Below the pieces are notes generated by a model. That model had not been told where the DNA came from. It ran no database searches and saw only the letters and a list, made by a program, of their open reading frames with translations. A DNA stretch of 64,000 bases. Origin: Streptomyces flavofungini. GTDB taxonomy: Bacteria > Actinomycetota > Actinomycetes > Streptomycetales > Streptomycetaceae. How positions within the stretch are numbered: the first letter of the stretch is position 1; each line of letters opens with the position of its first letter. A program made the translations under genes and the position numbers. Location of the stretch: assembly GCF_030388665.1 (NCBI RefSeq), contig NZ_CP128846.1:186001-250000 (forward strand), written 5' to 3'. This document shows, piece by piece, positions 1-9,048 of the stretch.

Positions 1-1036
1 CCTCCTCGAAGGCCGCCATCACCTCGTTGTGGATCTCCACGGCCTTCAGGTACGCCGCTTTGAGGCCGCAGCGTTCGTTGGCGGCGATGGCCTGCGGCAG
101 ATTCAGGTGGGTGGGGTCGCCGGCCAGCTCCTTGGTGAAGGAGTACAGGTCGTTGACGATGGTCGTGGCGTTGCAGGCGAGCGCGGTGATCCGCTGGATC
201 TCCGGTCGGGCGTAGACCTGTTCGGGCAGTTCGTAGCCGTCCACGGCGTCGACGATCGACAGGCAGGGGCGGAAGTTGTTGAACTGCCGCATCACCAGGT
301 ACTCCCACACCTTGGGCACGTACCGGGTCTCGGCCCAGGCGGCCTCGCCGAGGTAGCCGAGGTGCAACCGGGCGATGTCGTGCACGAACCGGTCGCTCTG
401 GCTGGGCGTGGCGAAGGCCGCGAAGTCCTTCATGGCCTGGTGGTACGAGCGGAGCGGCCCGTCGGCCTGGATCCCGCGGCGCCACTGCGCCTCCACCTCG
501 GGGGCGCCGTGGAACGGGTCGATGGCCGCCTGGGCGAGGACGAGGCGGCCGCCGAGGCCGCGCGGCGTGCCGCCCCTGCCCTCCTCCGCCTCGCAGTAGC
601 AGCTGTCGACGAGGTTCTCGGCGAGCAGCAGCTTGCCCGCGGCCGTGAGGCGCTCCACGTCGACGGCGCCCGGGTGCTGGAGCACCACGGCCCGGCCGAA
701 CTGGAAGCCCGCGAAGTCGCCCTTCCAGGCCGCGGGGAACAGGTCGTGCTCGTGCGCCCAGGCCTCCAGCCTGCGGTCGACCTCGGCGACCTTGCCGGGT
801 TCGGCGGGCACGGCGGGCCGGTGGTGCAGGCCGGGGATCGGGCCGCCCCTGCGGGTGGCGCGCAGCGACCCGGCGAGGTTCGGCGGGCCCGGCGGCCGCC
901 AGGGCGGCCGGGGCGGCGGTTGCTGCGGCTGCTTCTGTTGCCGCGGTGCGGGGGTTGTCGGCCGCCCGACGGCGGGAACCGGTGGGTCCGCCGACGCGAG
1001 CTGCGGGGGTTCGACCGACTCGGGCGGTGCGCTCAC
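1..1036 (-). CDS. 2-methylisoborneol synthase (terpene cyclase), C-terminus beyond window
   Basis: Class I terpene cyclase expected to turn 2-methyl-geranyl diphosphate into 2-methylisoborneol, the earthy odorant. The GTG at 1036 overlaps the TGA of the upstream shell gene (GTGA), so the two are translationally coupled. About 345 residues are visible and the reading frame is open to the left edge. The first ~50 residues are Pro/Ala/Gln-rich and look disordered, as is usual for cargo of family 2 encapsulins. The core has [14 protein letters not shown] (Asp144 is the first Asp of the metal motif) and the NSE triad NDLYSFTKE at 295-303. The family motif as I remember it is DDCYCED; here the second and last Asp are Ser145 and Ala150. 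The partner methyltransferase would be expected further left, outside the window. Confidence 0.92.
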   Translation of the reverse strand, partial: MSAPPESVEPPQLASADPPVPAVGRPTTPAPRQQKQPQQPPPRPPWRPPGPPNLAGSLRATRRGGPIPGLHHRPAVPAEPGKVAEVDRRLEAWAHEHDLFPAAWKGDFAGFQFGRAVVLQHPGAVDVERLTAAGKLLLAENLVDSCYCEAEEGRGGTPRGLGGRLVLAQAAIDPFHGAPEVEAQWRRGIQADGPLRSYHQAMKDFAAFATPSQSDRFVHDIARLHLGYLGEAAWAETRYVPKVWEYLVMRQFNNFRPCLSIVDAVDGYELPEQVYARPEIQRITALACNATTIVNDLYSFTKELAGDPTHLNLPQAIAANERCGLKAAYLKAVEIHNEVMAAFEE

Positions 1037-2469
1037 TCCGTACTCCGACCGATCTGCACGTTCTCCAGGATCCCGGCGGCGTCCGGGACGAGGATGGCGA
1101 GCGAGTAGTAGGCGGTGACCAGATACCGCATGATCGCGGCCTCGTTGATGCCCATGAACCGGACGTTGAGGCTCGGCTGGTACTCCTCGGGGATGCCCGT
1201 CTGGTGCAGGCCGACGACGCCCTGGTCGGCCTCCCCGGTGCGCAGCGCGATGATGCTGGTGGTGTGCTCCTCGCTGATCGGGATCTTGCCGCAGGGGAAC
1301 AGCGGCACGCCCCGCCACGCGGGCACCTCGTGGCCGTCGACCGTGGCCGTGCCCGGCACGAGGCCACGCTTGTTGCACTGCCGGAAGAACGCCGCGATCG
1401 CCTTGGGGTGGGCCAGGAACAGCTTGGTCTTGCGGCGCATGGCGAGGAGTTCGTCGAGGTCGTCGGGGGTGGGCGGGCCGGTGTAGGTGCTGATGCGCTG
1501 GCCGTAGTCGACGCTGTGGAGCAGCCCGAACTCGCGGTTGTTGACCAGCTCCCACTCCTGGCGTTCGCGGATCTCCTCGATGGTCAGGCGCAGCTGCTGC
1601 TCGGTCTGGTCCATCGGGTTGTTGTAGAGGTCGGCGACGCGGGTGTGGATGCGCAACACCGTCTGGGTGAGTGACAGTTCGTACTCGCGCGGGGCGAGTT
1701 CGTAGTCGACGTAGCCGCCGGAGAGGGTGGGCTCCCCGACGTGTCCCGCTTGCACGGGGACTTCGGCCTCGCCCTTGCGGTTCATGGGCTTGGTCTGCCG
1801 CTGCGCGTAGGCGTCGAGGTGCGCAGCGAGGGAGGGGGAGCCCTCCACGATCTGCTGCAGGGAGTCCCAGGGCAGCACGAGGACGACGCCGGGCGTCTCG
1901 GCCCGCACCGAGCTGAGCCAGAGCGGGTCGGGCCTGCCCACGGCCTCGTCGCCCATCTGGTCGCCGTCGGTGACGACGCCGATGACCTCTTCCTCGCCGA
2001 ACTTGCCGGTGGCGTAGCGGGTGAAGCGGCCGTGCACGACGAGGTAGGCCTCGGTGACGGGCTGGCCGGCGTCGAAGAGCACCTCGCCCACGCGCACCTG
2101 CCGCACCCGCAGGCGGGAGGCGATCTTCCTGAGGACGCCGGTGTCGGAGTAGCCGCGCAGGACGGGCAGTTCGGTGAGAGTCTCGGGGATGACCTTGATG
2201 TCGTCGGCGCCGTTCTGCTCGAACTGCACCCGCCCTCGGCCGACCTTGAGCTGGAGGCGCCGGTTGACCCGGTAGGTGCCGCCCCTGACGTCCGTCCACG
2301 GCAGCATCTTCAGGAGCCATCGCGAGGTGATGGCCTGCATCTGCGGTTCGGACTTGGTGGTCGTGGCAAGCTGGCGCGCCGCGAGGGTACTGAGGCTGGT
2401 CCGCTGTGCCTCGGCGGTCTCGTCGCCTTCTTCGGTGCTGGGTCCGGCAGCGCTTTCGGACGTGGTCAC
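1033..2469 (-). CDS. Family 2B encapsulin shell protein with cyclic-nucleotide-binding-like domain
   Basis: A 478-residue protein of the EshA/family 2B encapsulin type: an HK97-like shell fold interrupted by a cyclic-nucleotide-binding-like domain at about residues 100-220 ([19 protein letters not shown], then [20 protein letters not shown]). Shell-type sequence precedes it (about 41-95) and follows it (about 260-478, ending [19 protein letters not shown]). The GTG start has AGGAGG a few bases upstream. In streptomycetes this protein sits directly upstream of 2-methylisoborneol synthase, as here, and family 2B shells are reported to enclose terpene cyclases. Older annotations call it a Crp/Fnr regulator, but there is no helix-turn-helix domain. 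The ligand of the nucleotide-binding-like domain is not evident. Confidence 0.9.
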   Translation of the reverse strand: MTTSESAAGPSTEEGDETAEAQRTSLSTLAARQLATTTKSEPQMQAITSRWLLKMLPWTDVRGGTYRVNRRLQLKVGRGRVQFEQNGADDIKVIPETLTELPVLRGYSDTGVLRKIASRLRVRQVRVGEVLFDAGQPVTEAYLVVHGRFTRYATGKFGEEEVIGVVTDGDQMGDEAVGRPDPLWLSSVRAETPGVVLVLPWDSLQQIVEGSPSLAAHLDAYAQRQTKPMNRKGEAEVPVQAGHVGEPTLSGGYVDYELAPREYELSLTQTVLRIHTRVADLYNNPMDQTEQQLRLTIEEIRERQEWELVNNREFGLLHSVDYGQRISTYTGPPTPDDLDELLAMRRKTKLFLAHPKAIAAFFRQCNKRGLVPGTATVDGHEVPAWRGVPLFPCGKIPISEEHTTSIIALRTGEADQGVVGLHQTGIPEEYQPSLNVRFMGINEAAIMRYLVTAYYSLAILVPDAAGILENVQIGRSTE

Positions 2470-3175
2470 ATTGCCTCCTGTACGTGGACGGACATGAGCG
2501 GAGGTGCGTGGACGGACAAGTGCGCGGGTGCATGGACGGAATAGACGGAATGGATGGAATAGACGGAATGGACGGAACGGATGCGGCAGCGCGTGGCCGC
2601 GGTGGACGTCTTGCGGGCGTACGGGACGTGCGGACGGCGACGTGAGCCGACGGGCACGGACGTGCGTGAGCGCGCTCGGGCCCGTGCGGACGGCGTCCGC
2701 GGGCGGGCGGGAGGACGGGTGGGAGGCGCGGGCCGCACCGGGCCGTCCTCTGGACCACGTCGTGGTCCTGCTGGGGCCTTGAGCACGACGTGAGCGCGCA
2801 GTGCGGACTCACGAGCGGCTGCGGGGCGAGGGTGGCTTCGGGGACAGCGGCGTGGTCGTCGGGCGGCTGCGGTCGGGGACGGGTCCGGGGCGGTCGGAGC
2901 CGGCGCGACAGCGCCGTGACGGCATGTGCGGCCGGGATGTGCGGGCTGCACGGGCTCCATGGGCTAGCCAAACAGTCCCGGAAGGCAGCGGGGAACCCCG
3001 CCTCGACGGCGGTCGGACGCAGAGGGTGGTGCGGATCGCCGGAAAGGGCGCGGCGGGCAAAGGCGCACGCCTCCCACGCCGGATCCCCGCCCCCGTGCGC
3101 TAGGCGCAGCGGGCGCGCGGGGGCCGTGGACGGCGGGGAGGACGTGCGCCTCCTGCGCTGCGGTGGACGCGGGGG
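2470..3175. other. 706-bp intergenic region with a short tandem repeat
   Basis: Between the encapsulin gene and the amidase gene. It contains the 9-bp-type repeat at about 2484-2582. Otherwise no open frame here looks like a conserved protein, and no clear terminator or operator was found. The encapsulin promoter must lie at its left end. Confidence 0.6.
2484..2582. repeat. Degenerate tandem repeat of TGGACGGAA-type 9-mers
   Basis: Copies of TGGACGGA/GACGGAATG/GACGGAATA run almost back to back, densest at 2532-2582. The repeat lies just upstream of the encapsulin start, so it may sit in that gene's leader or promoter. Confidence 0.8.
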
Positions 3176-4795
3176 TCAGCGACCCAGCGTCGGCAGGTAC
3201 CGGGGTGCCCGCCAGGCGTTCAGGCGGCGCTCCACCGCCGCCCCGAGCGAGAGCAGTTCGGCGTCCTGGCGGTCGCCGGCCATCAGGAGCAGGCCGACCG
3301 GCAGCTCCTTCACCTGGCCCGCGGGGACCGAAAGCGACGGGTATCCGGCGACGGCCGCGGGCGTGGAGGACGGGATGATGTCGTTGTCGCCCCGGCCGCA
3401 GTCCGTCGTCCAGGCGGGCGGGTTGGTGGGCGCGGCGATGGCGTCGAGGTCATGGGCGGCCATGGTCTCGTCCAGGGAGCGTCCGGCGAGGTCCTTCAAC
3501 TCGGCGCGCATGGCGCGGTACTTCGGGTCGGTGGTGGGCGGCGCCGCGAGGGCCTGCTCGAAGAGTTCCTGTCCGGCGAAGCAGGTCTGCTCCCCGGGGT
3601 GGGTGCGGTTGAACTCGATGAGCGCGGCGAGGTCGCGGGGGCCCTTGCGGGTGCCGAGGTAGGCGTCGATGTCCCGGTGGAACTCGCTGAGGAGCGCGGG
3701 GAACTCGAGTTCGGCGATCCGCGCCTGGTACGGGGGCGTCACCTCGACGACTTCGGCTCCGGCGGCGCGCAGCTTCCGTACGGTCCGGGTCATCACGGCG
3801 TCGACCTCGGGGCCGAGTGAAGGCAGCCGCCACAGTCCGATGCGCTTGCCGCGCAGCTCGCCGTGGAGCGCCCCGCCGTCACTCAGCGGGCCGAGGGCGC
3901 TGCCGAGGCGGGGCGCGCCGCCGCCGGAGAGCACCGACAGGGTGAGCGCGGTGTCGACCACGTTGCGCGCCATGGGGCCCGCGGTGTCCTGCTCGGCGGA
4001 GATCGGCACGACGCCGCGCCGGCTCACCAGGCCGAGGCTCGGCTTGTGGCCGACCACGCCGTTCATCCCCGCCGGGCACACGATGGAGCCGTCCGTCTCG
4101 GTGCCGATGGCCACCTGCGACAGCGAGGCGGCGAGCGCGGCGGCCGACCCGGAGGACGAGCCGCAGGGGTTGCGGTCGAGCACGAAGGGGTTGTGGGTCT
4201 GGCCGCCGACCGCCGACCACCCCGACGTGGGCTTCGCCGCCCGGAAGTTGGCCCATTCGGACAGGTTGGTCTTGCCCAGGACGACCGCGCCCGCGTCCTT
4301 CAGCCGGGTCACGAGGGCGGCGTCGCCGCCGGGCGGGCTCCCGGCCAGGGCGAGGGACCCGGCGGTCGTCGGCATGTCGCGGGTGTCCACGTTGTCCTTG
4401 AGGAGCACGGGGATGCCGTCGAGCGGGCCGAGGGCGCGGCCGTTCCTGTGCCGGGCGTCGCTGGCGGCCGCCTGCGCCAGTGCCTTCGGGTTGGTGCGCA
4501 GGACCGCGTGGATCTTGGGGTCGACGGTCTTGATCCGCCGCAGGTAGGCACGGGTGAGCGCGGACGAGGTGAGCGATCCGTCCGCCATGCGTGCCTGCAG
4601 CTGAGGGATCGTCACCGTGTCCAGGTAGCGGTCGGCTACGTCGGCGGAGTCGGCGGCGTCCGCCCGGGACGAGCCGGTGGACTCCGGTCCCTCGGCGTCC
4701 GGCGCGGCCGCCTGCGCGGGTGGGTTCGGCGTCCCCGCCACAAGGGCTCCCGCAGCGATGACGGCGATCAGTGACGCAATGCTCCTCTTCCCCAT
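3176..4795 (-). CDS. Secreted amidase-signature hydrolase
   Basis: A 539-residue amidase-signature enzyme that hydrolyses a C-N amide bond outside the cell. ATG at 4795 was chosen because it starts a classic signal peptide (MGKRSIASLIAVIAAGALVA followed by an Ala-rich cleavage region). The longer frame upstream is low-complexity. The Lys-Ser-Ser triad can be placed: Lys133 in LLKDNVDT, Ser213 in GSSSGS and Ser237 in TETDGS. The segment DMPTTAGSLAL and GPMARNVVD are typical of the peptide-amidase (Pam)-like branch. Substrate unknown; a C-terminal peptide amide or small amide is plausible. It stands alone, divergent from the gene at 5017. Confidence 0.88.
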   Translation of the reverse strand: MGKRSIASLIAVIAAGALVAGTPNPPAQAAAPDAEGPESTGSSRADAADSADVADRYLDTVTIPQLQARMADGSLTSSALTRAYLRRIKTVDPKIHAVLRTNPKALAQAAASDARHRNGRALGPLDGIPVLLKDNVDTRDMPTTAGSLALAGSPPGGDAALVTRLKDAGAVVLGKTNLSEWANFRAAKPTSGWSAVGGQTHNPFVLDRNPCGSSSGSAAALAASLSQVAIGTETDGSIVCPAGMNGVVGHKPSLGLVSRRGVVPISAEQDTAGPMARNVVDTALTLSVLSGGGAPRLGSALGPLSDGGALHGELRGKRIGLWRLPSLGPEVDAVMTRTVRKLRAAGAEVVEVTPPYQARIAELEFPALLSEFHRDIDAYLGTRKGPRDLAALIEFNRTHPGEQTCFAGQELFEQALAAPPTTDPKYRAMRAELKDLAGRSLDETMAAHDLDAIAAPTNPPAWTTDCGRGDNDIIPSSTPAAVAGYPSLSVPAGQVKELPVGLLLMAGDRQDAELLSLGAAVERRLNAWRAPRYLPTLGR

Positions 4796-5016
4796 AGGAG
4801 TTAGGTGACTACACGGGCCACATCCAGCGCAAGGGTGCCGGGCCGCACCACCGGCCACTGGGACACCGAGCGCCTGCCCCATCGGTCCGCGTCCGGCCTC
4901 ATCGGCCCCTGCGGCCTCATCCTGTCCCCCGGCCCCGCCCTGCGCTCCGGCCCCCGCCCTGCGCCTCGGCCACGTCCTGCCCTTCGGGCCCACCCGTCCG
5001 CGCCTAGACTCGGCGA

Positions 5017-5637
5017 ATGGCCAAGTACTTCGACGTGCACCCCGAGAACCCGCAGCGGCGCACCATCTCCACGGTGGCGGACAGCATCCGGTCCGGCGCT
5101 CTCATCGCGTACCCGACGGACTCCTGCTACGCGCTGGGATGTCAGTTGGGCGACCGGGCCGGCATCGGCCGGATCCGTTCGATCCGGAACCTCGACGACC
5201 GTCACCACTTCACCCTGGTGTGCCAGACCTTCGCGCAGCTCGGTGAGTTCGTGCACATCGACAACGACGTGTTCCGCGCGATCAAGGCGGCGACGCCCGG
5301 CAGTTACACCTTCATCCTGCCCGCGACGAAGGAGGTGCCGCGCCAGCTCCTGCACCCGAAGAAGAAGACCGTCGGCGTCCGCATCCCCGACCACGTCGTC
5401 ACCCAGGCGCTCCTCGCCGAGCTGGGCGAGCCGCTGCTCTCCAGCACCCTGCTGCTGCCCGGCGAGGAAGCGGCGATGACGCAGGGCTGGGAGATCAAGG
5501 AGCGCCTCGACCACGTGGTGGACGCCGTCCTGGACTCCGGGGACTGCGGCACGGAGCCGACGACGGTCATCGACTTCTCCGGCGGCGACATCGAGATCGT
5601 GCGCCGCGGCGCCGGGGACACCACGCGCTTCGAGTAG
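5017..5637 (+). CDS. YrdC/YciO/Sua5-family protein (L-threonylcarbamoyladenylate synthase type)
   Basis: A 206-residue single-domain YrdC-fold protein. The start MAKYFDVHPENPQRRTI, with YPTDSCYALGC at 30-40 and KKKTVGVRIPDH, matches the YciO subgroup. It lacks the extra C-terminal Sua5 domain. The family makes threonylcarbamoyl-AMP for the t6A modification of tRNA, but the exact role of the YciO branch is less settled. A hairpin follows the stop at 5640-5672, so the gene is probably monocistronic. Confidence 0.88.
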   Translation: MAKYFDVHPENPQRRTISTVADSIRSGALIAYPTDSCYALGCQLGDRAGIGRIRSIRNLDDRHHFTLVCQTFAQLGEFVHIDNDVFRAIKAATPGSYTFILPATKEVPRQLLHPKKKTVGVRIPDHVVTQALLAELGEPLLSSTLLLPGEEAAMTQGWEIKERLDHVVDAVLDSGDCGTEPTTVIDFSGGDIEIVRRGAGDTTRFE

Positions 5638-5639
5638 CG

Positions 5640-5672
5640 GGTGCCGGGGGCCGGCGAGGGGAGCCCGGCACC
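5640..5672 (+). terminator. Intrinsic-type hairpin after the YciO-like gene
   Basis: Perfect 9-bp stem GGTGCCGGG/CCCGGCACC with a 15-nt loop, starting 2 nt after the stop codon. No T-tract, as is common in streptomycetes. Confidence 0.65.
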
Positions 5673-5736
5673 GGCCCCGGCGCGCGGCGGCGGGGCCGTC
5701 GGGTGCACACGCGGGTGACCAGTAGAATCGACGCCT

Positions 5737-6534
5737 GTGGCGGACACCCAGTACGAAGACCTGTTGAAGTCGGTGCTCACCTCCGGGACGGCCAAGGCCG
5801 ACCGGACGGGCACCGGTACCCGAAGTGTCTTCGGACACCAGTTGCGCTATGACCTCTCACAGGGGTTTCCGCTGGTCACCACGAAGAAGGTGCACCTCAA
5901 GTCGATCGTGTACGAGCTGCTGTGGTTCCTGCGCGGCGACTCGAACGTGGGCTGGCTGCAGGAGCACGGCGTCTCCATCTGGGACGAGTGGGCCGACAAG
6001 GACGGCGAGCTCGGTCCGGTCTACGGCGCCCAGTGGCGCTCCTGGCCCGCTCCGGACGGCCGCCACATCGACCAGATCAGCGAGGTCCTCGACACGCTGC
6101 GCCGGGACCCGGACTCCCGCCGGATGATCGTCTCCGCCTGGAACGTCGCCGAGCTCGACAAAATGGCGCTCGCCCCCTGCCACGCCTTCTTCCAGTTCTA
6201 CGTCGCCGACGGCAAGCTCTCCTGCCAGCTGTACCAGCGCAGCGCGGACCTGTTCCTCGGCGTCCCGTTCAACATCGCCAGCTACGCCCTGCTCACGCAC
6301 ATGGTGGCGCAGCAGGTCGATCTCGAGCCGGGCGACTTCATCTGGACCGGCGGCGACTGCCACATCTACGACAACCACGTCGAGCAGGTGACCGAGCAGC
6401 TCTCGCGCGCCCCGTTCGCGTTCCCCGAGCTGCGGCTGCGCCGAGCGGACTCGCTCTTCGAGTACGCCTACTCCGACGTGGAAGTGGTCGGCTACCAGCA
6501 CCACCCCGCGATCAAGGCCCCGGTCGCCGTATGA
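5737..6534 (+). CDS. thyA: Thymidylate synthase ThyA
   Basis: A 265-residue methylene-THF-dependent thymidylate synthase (dUMP to dTMP). It has the catalytic Cys148 in [11 protein letters not shown], the dUMP-binding [20 protein letters not shown], and a normal C-terminus ending KAPVAV. GTG at 5737 is the start that gives the standard N-terminus ([10 protein letters not shown]). Its stop overlaps the folA start as ATGA, coupling dTMP synthesis to recycling of the dihydrofolate it produces. Confidence 0.97.
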   Translation: MADTQYEDLLKSVLTSGTAKADRTGTGTRSVFGHQLRYDLSQGFPLVTTKKVHLKSIVYELLWFLRGDSNVGWLQEHGVSIWDEWADKDGELGPVYGAQWRSWPAPDGRHIDQISEVLDTLRRDPDSRRMIVSAWNVAELDKMALAPCHAFFQFYVADGKLSCQLYQRSADLFLGVPFNIASYALLTHMVAQQVDLEPGDFIWTGGDCHIYDNHVEQVTEQLSRAPFAFPELRLRRADSLFEYAYSDVEVVGYQHHPAIKAPVAV

Positions 6535-7034
6535 ACGTCGGGCTCATCTGGGCGCAGTCCCTGGACGGCGTGATCGGCGCGGACAACGGCATTCCGTGGC
6601 GGCTGCCCGAGGACATGGCGCACTTCAAGGCCACCACCCTCGGCCATCCCGTGGTGATGGGCCGCAGGACCTGGGACTCGCTGCCCCCGCGGTTCCGTCC
6701 CCTGCCCGGCAGGCGCAACGTGGTGGTGACGCGCGATCCGCTCTGGGCCGCCGAAGGCGCGGAGCGTGCCGGGTCCATCGCGGAGGCCCTGCAGCGCGCG
6801 GCCGAGCCGTCGGCGTCGGCCGCCCCCGCCTCGGTGTGGGTGATCGGCGGCGGCGAGATCTACCGGGCGGCCCTGGAGCACGCCACGACGCTCTCGGTGA
6901 CCGAGGTGGACGCGACGGTGGCGGGCGACACCTACGCCCCGGCCCTGGCCCCGGAGTGGAAAGTCACCGAGGACAAAGGCTGGCAGACCTCCACATCCGG
7001 GCTGCGCTACCGCATCCGCAGATATACCCGGTAA
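6531..7034 (+). CDS. folA: Dihydrofolate reductase
   Basis: A 167-residue NADPH-dependent dihydrofolate reductase. It begins [20 protein letters not shown] and continues with [13 protein letters not shown] (catalytic acid region), [19 protein letters not shown] and the cofactor loop VIGGGEIY. Its ATG overlaps the thyA stop, so the two form one transcription and translation unit. Confidence 0.96.
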   Translation: MNVGLIWAQSLDGVIGADNGIPWRLPEDMAHFKATTLGHPVVMGRRTWDSLPPRFRPLPGRRNVVVTRDPLWAAEGAERAGSIAEALQRAAEPSASAAPASVWVIGGGEIYRAALEHATTLSVTEVDATVAGDTYAPALAPEWKVTEDKGWQTSTSGLRYRIRRYTR

Positions 7035-7304
7035 CTGCCGAATCGCCTCCGATCAATTACCCGGACCGCCGGTCTGATCAATTTCAGAGCCGCCCTGCCG
7101 CACAAATCAACTGGTCAGATTCCGCTTTTCCGCTGCTGTTTACCAGCACTCTCTGATCAATTTCCCCGACTACTCCTTCGCAGAGCCGAAAGCAGCAGAT
7201 CAAGATTCATTTCGGCGCCGGCCGTACGACCCTTGACAAACCTTTCAGCAGGCCGAAGCCATGGTGAATCCTGCTGGCGAGGAGTGGGCCAGGGGAGGCC
7301 GTGA
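7035..7304. other. AT-richer intergenic patch with repeated TGATCAATTT
   Basis: 270 bp that are visibly less GC-rich than the rest of the window. GATCAATT occurs at 7051-7058, and TGATCAATTT at 7075-7084 and 7154-7163. No gene recognised. It precedes a gene remnant, so it may be leftover imported DNA. Confidence 0.7.
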
Positions 7305-7730
7305 ATGTCCGTCACGGAGCAGTCGTCAACATCGCGGCTCGAAGCCGACATGTTCTTATTGCACGCGCCCAGCGTCTATGAATTCCGCGAGCGCGACGAC
7401 ATGCTGTTCGCGTATCTCAGCGACAGCGACAGCGACAGCGTGAATGTCACCTCGGTCTACGAGATCTACCCCATCGGCTGGTTCTCGATTAAGCAGCTTC
7501 TTGCCGACTGCGGGTTCGAGACATAAATAGTCACCGTCGCCTCGTTGATGCTCCTGCATCCCGAGCTGAACGTGCCACGGCTGCTCGCCCGGTTGGAGGC
7601 GCCGATCTTCGGGTTCGACCTGCACTGGATGGCGCACTGCCACGGCTCGGTCGACCTCGCGGCCGTCGTGAAGGAGGTGCACCCCGAAGCGCTCACCGTC
7701 TTCGGCGGCATCTCGGCGACGTACTACGCC
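7305..7730 (+). pseudogene. Remnant of a B12-binding radical SAM protein
   Basis: ATG at 7305 with a good GGGGAGG ribosome site begins a reading that matches the N-terminus of B12-binding-domain/radical SAM proteins: LLHAPSVYEFRERDD, then SVYEIYPIGWFSIKQLL and CGFE. An in-frame TAA at 7524-7526 interrupts it. The same frame then continues without a gap as IVTVASLMLLHPELNVPRLL, FGFDLHWMAHCHGSVDLA and FGGISATYY. Homology ends at about 7730 and the radical SAM domain itself is absent. The gene is therefore broken twice: a nonsense codon and a C-terminal deletion. The reading uses more AT-rich codons than its neighbours. Confidence 0.82.
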
Positions 7731-7864
7731 GAGGGGAGCCGAGGGGAATCGACGGCGGCTTCTGCCTCTGACGCCTTGCCGCTCTCGGGTTCCCCGGCTG
7801 TTCCGCGACGCTCCCCGCCCTCCCCTGGCCGCTCCGTGGCCGCTCCCCCTCGCCCTCCTTCTGG

Positions 7865-8896
7865 CTACGGGAACAGCTCGAAGGAGACGTGCGGGGCCAG
7901 CGCGCGCAGGAAGTCCTCCGCGTCGAAGAGGGCGCCCGCCGATGCGACCCCGGTCGTCCTGGTCCGCCCGCTCAGGACGCGGTCGACCGCCTCCACGGCA
8001 AGGGGCGCGCTGACGGCGTAGATGTCCTGGCCCCGAGCCACGGCGCGGCGTTCCTCGCCGCCGGAACGCACGACGACGTCGAGGAGGAAGGTCTGCGCGG
8101 AGCGCCCGCTCTCGTCTACCGGGGCGGGCGCCGGTGTGTCCGGGGCGGCGAGGTCCCGGACGGCCTCGACCGTCATGTAGCCGCGCACTTCGGGCACGGG
8201 CAGGTGGCTGGTGATGGTGACAGCGTCGGCCATCGTGAACTCACCGACGACGGCCCGGGTGCCCATCGGGTGCGGGAAATCCCACTTCAGGGTGGGCGCC
8301 TCGTCGTCGCGGTACTCCAGGCGCCCGTTCGTGCAGAGGACGCGGCGGCCGTCGCGGCGCTCCCGGGAGACCGCGCCCGCAGTGCGCGTCCCGGCGGTCG
8401 GGTGCCAGCTGCTCAGGCCGTACGCGATGTGCACCTCGTCGGCCGCCGTCCAGTCGCCGAGCGCGGCGGTCGCCAGCAGGTCGCCGAGGCCTCCGTAGAA
8501 GGCCATGGCGGGTACGATCACCGCTCCCTCGGCGCGGGCCCGGTCCGCGTACCGCGTGAACGTGTCGGCGTTGGCCTCGATCTCGGCCGCCACGTCCACG
8601 TACGGGATGCCCGCGCGGAGCGCCGCCTCGATGAGCGGGGCGGCCGTCGTGGCGAAGGGCCCGGCGCAGTTGATCACGGCGGCCGTGTCCGCCAGCGCGC
8701 CGTCCAGCGCGTCCGCGTCGTCGACCGTCGCCGGGCGGGCCTCGACGCCCTCGTGCGCCGCGGCCAGGTCGCGCAGCTTGTCCGCGTCGCGTCCCGACAG
8801 GACCGGCACGAACCCGCGGTCCCTCAGCCGTGCCACCACGAACCGCCCGGTGTGCCCGTACGCGCCGAACACCAGCACTCGCTGTCCCTCACCCAT
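7865..8896 (-). CDS. Saccharopine dehydrogenase-like NAD(P)-binding oxidoreductase
   Basis: A 343-residue protein with an N-terminal Rossmann fold (VLVFGAYGHTGRFVVARL, nucleotide loop GAYGHTG). It also has VINCAGPFATTAAPLIEAAL and YVDVAAEI, the signature of saccharopine-dehydrogenase-like and trans-acting enoyl reductase-type proteins. No lysine-pathway context, so the substrate is unknown. It is divergent from the GlxA-type regulator across a repeat-rich gap of about 130 bp and may be its target. Confidence 0.8.
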   Translation of the reverse strand: MGEGQRVLVFGAYGHTGRFVVARLRDRGFVPVLSGRDADKLRDLAAAHEGVEARPATVDDADALDGALADTAAVINCAGPFATTAAPLIEAALRAGIPYVDVAAEIEANADTFTRYADRARAEGAVIVPAMAFYGGLGDLLATAALGDWTAADEVHIAYGLSSWHPTAGTRTAGAVSRERRDGRRVLCTNGRLEYRDDEAPTLKWDFPHPMGTRAVVGEFTMADAVTITSHLPVPEVRGYMTVEAVRDLAAPDTPAPAPVDESGRSAQTFLLDVVVRSGGEERRAVARGQDIYAVSAPLAVEAVDRVLSGRTRTTGVASAGALFDAEDFLRALAPHVSFELFP

Positions 8897-8920
8897 GACC
8901 TCGGCCTCTCCCCGTTCTCC

Positions 8921-8977
8921 GTGTGATCACTGCGATCACAGCGATCACTGCGATCCGCGTGATCCGTGTGATCCAGT
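8921..8977. repeat. Short tandem repeat of GCGATCACT-type 9-mers
   Basis: About six near-identical 9-mers built around GATC (GTGATCACT, GCGATCACA, GCGATCACT, GCGATCCGC, GTGATCCGT, GTGATCC). They lie in the divergent promoter region between the oxidoreductase and the GlxA-type regulator and could act as iterated operator half-sites or simply be a microsatellite. Confidence 0.8.
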
Positions 8978-9034
8978 ACGACCATCCTGGCGGCCGTGAA
9001 CGGTCACGACGAGTGTCTGGAACGACATGCCCCG

Positions 9035-9048
9035 TACAATTCCCGACA
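9035..9048 (+). promoter_or_regulatory. Candidate -10 element and leaderless start for the GlxA-type regulator
   Basis: TACAAT at 9035-9040 is followed after 7 nt by ATG at 9048, so the transcript could begin at or next to the start codon. The -35 region is weak, so this is an inference. Confidence 0.4.

Noticed and set aside
29..1108. Long plus-strand frame of 359 residues over the left end
   Set aside because: It is the antisense of the terpene cyclase. The minus-strand reading has clear terpene-synthase motifs, while the plus reading is low-complexity.
1033..2469. Crp/Fnr-type transcription factor
   Set aside because: The cyclic-nucleotide-binding-like domain is present, but there is no helix-turn-helix, and the flanking parts fit the family 2B encapsulin shell.
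8921..8977. GATC-rich repeats as a CRISPR array
   Set aside because: Units are only 9 bp with no spacers and no cas genes nearby.
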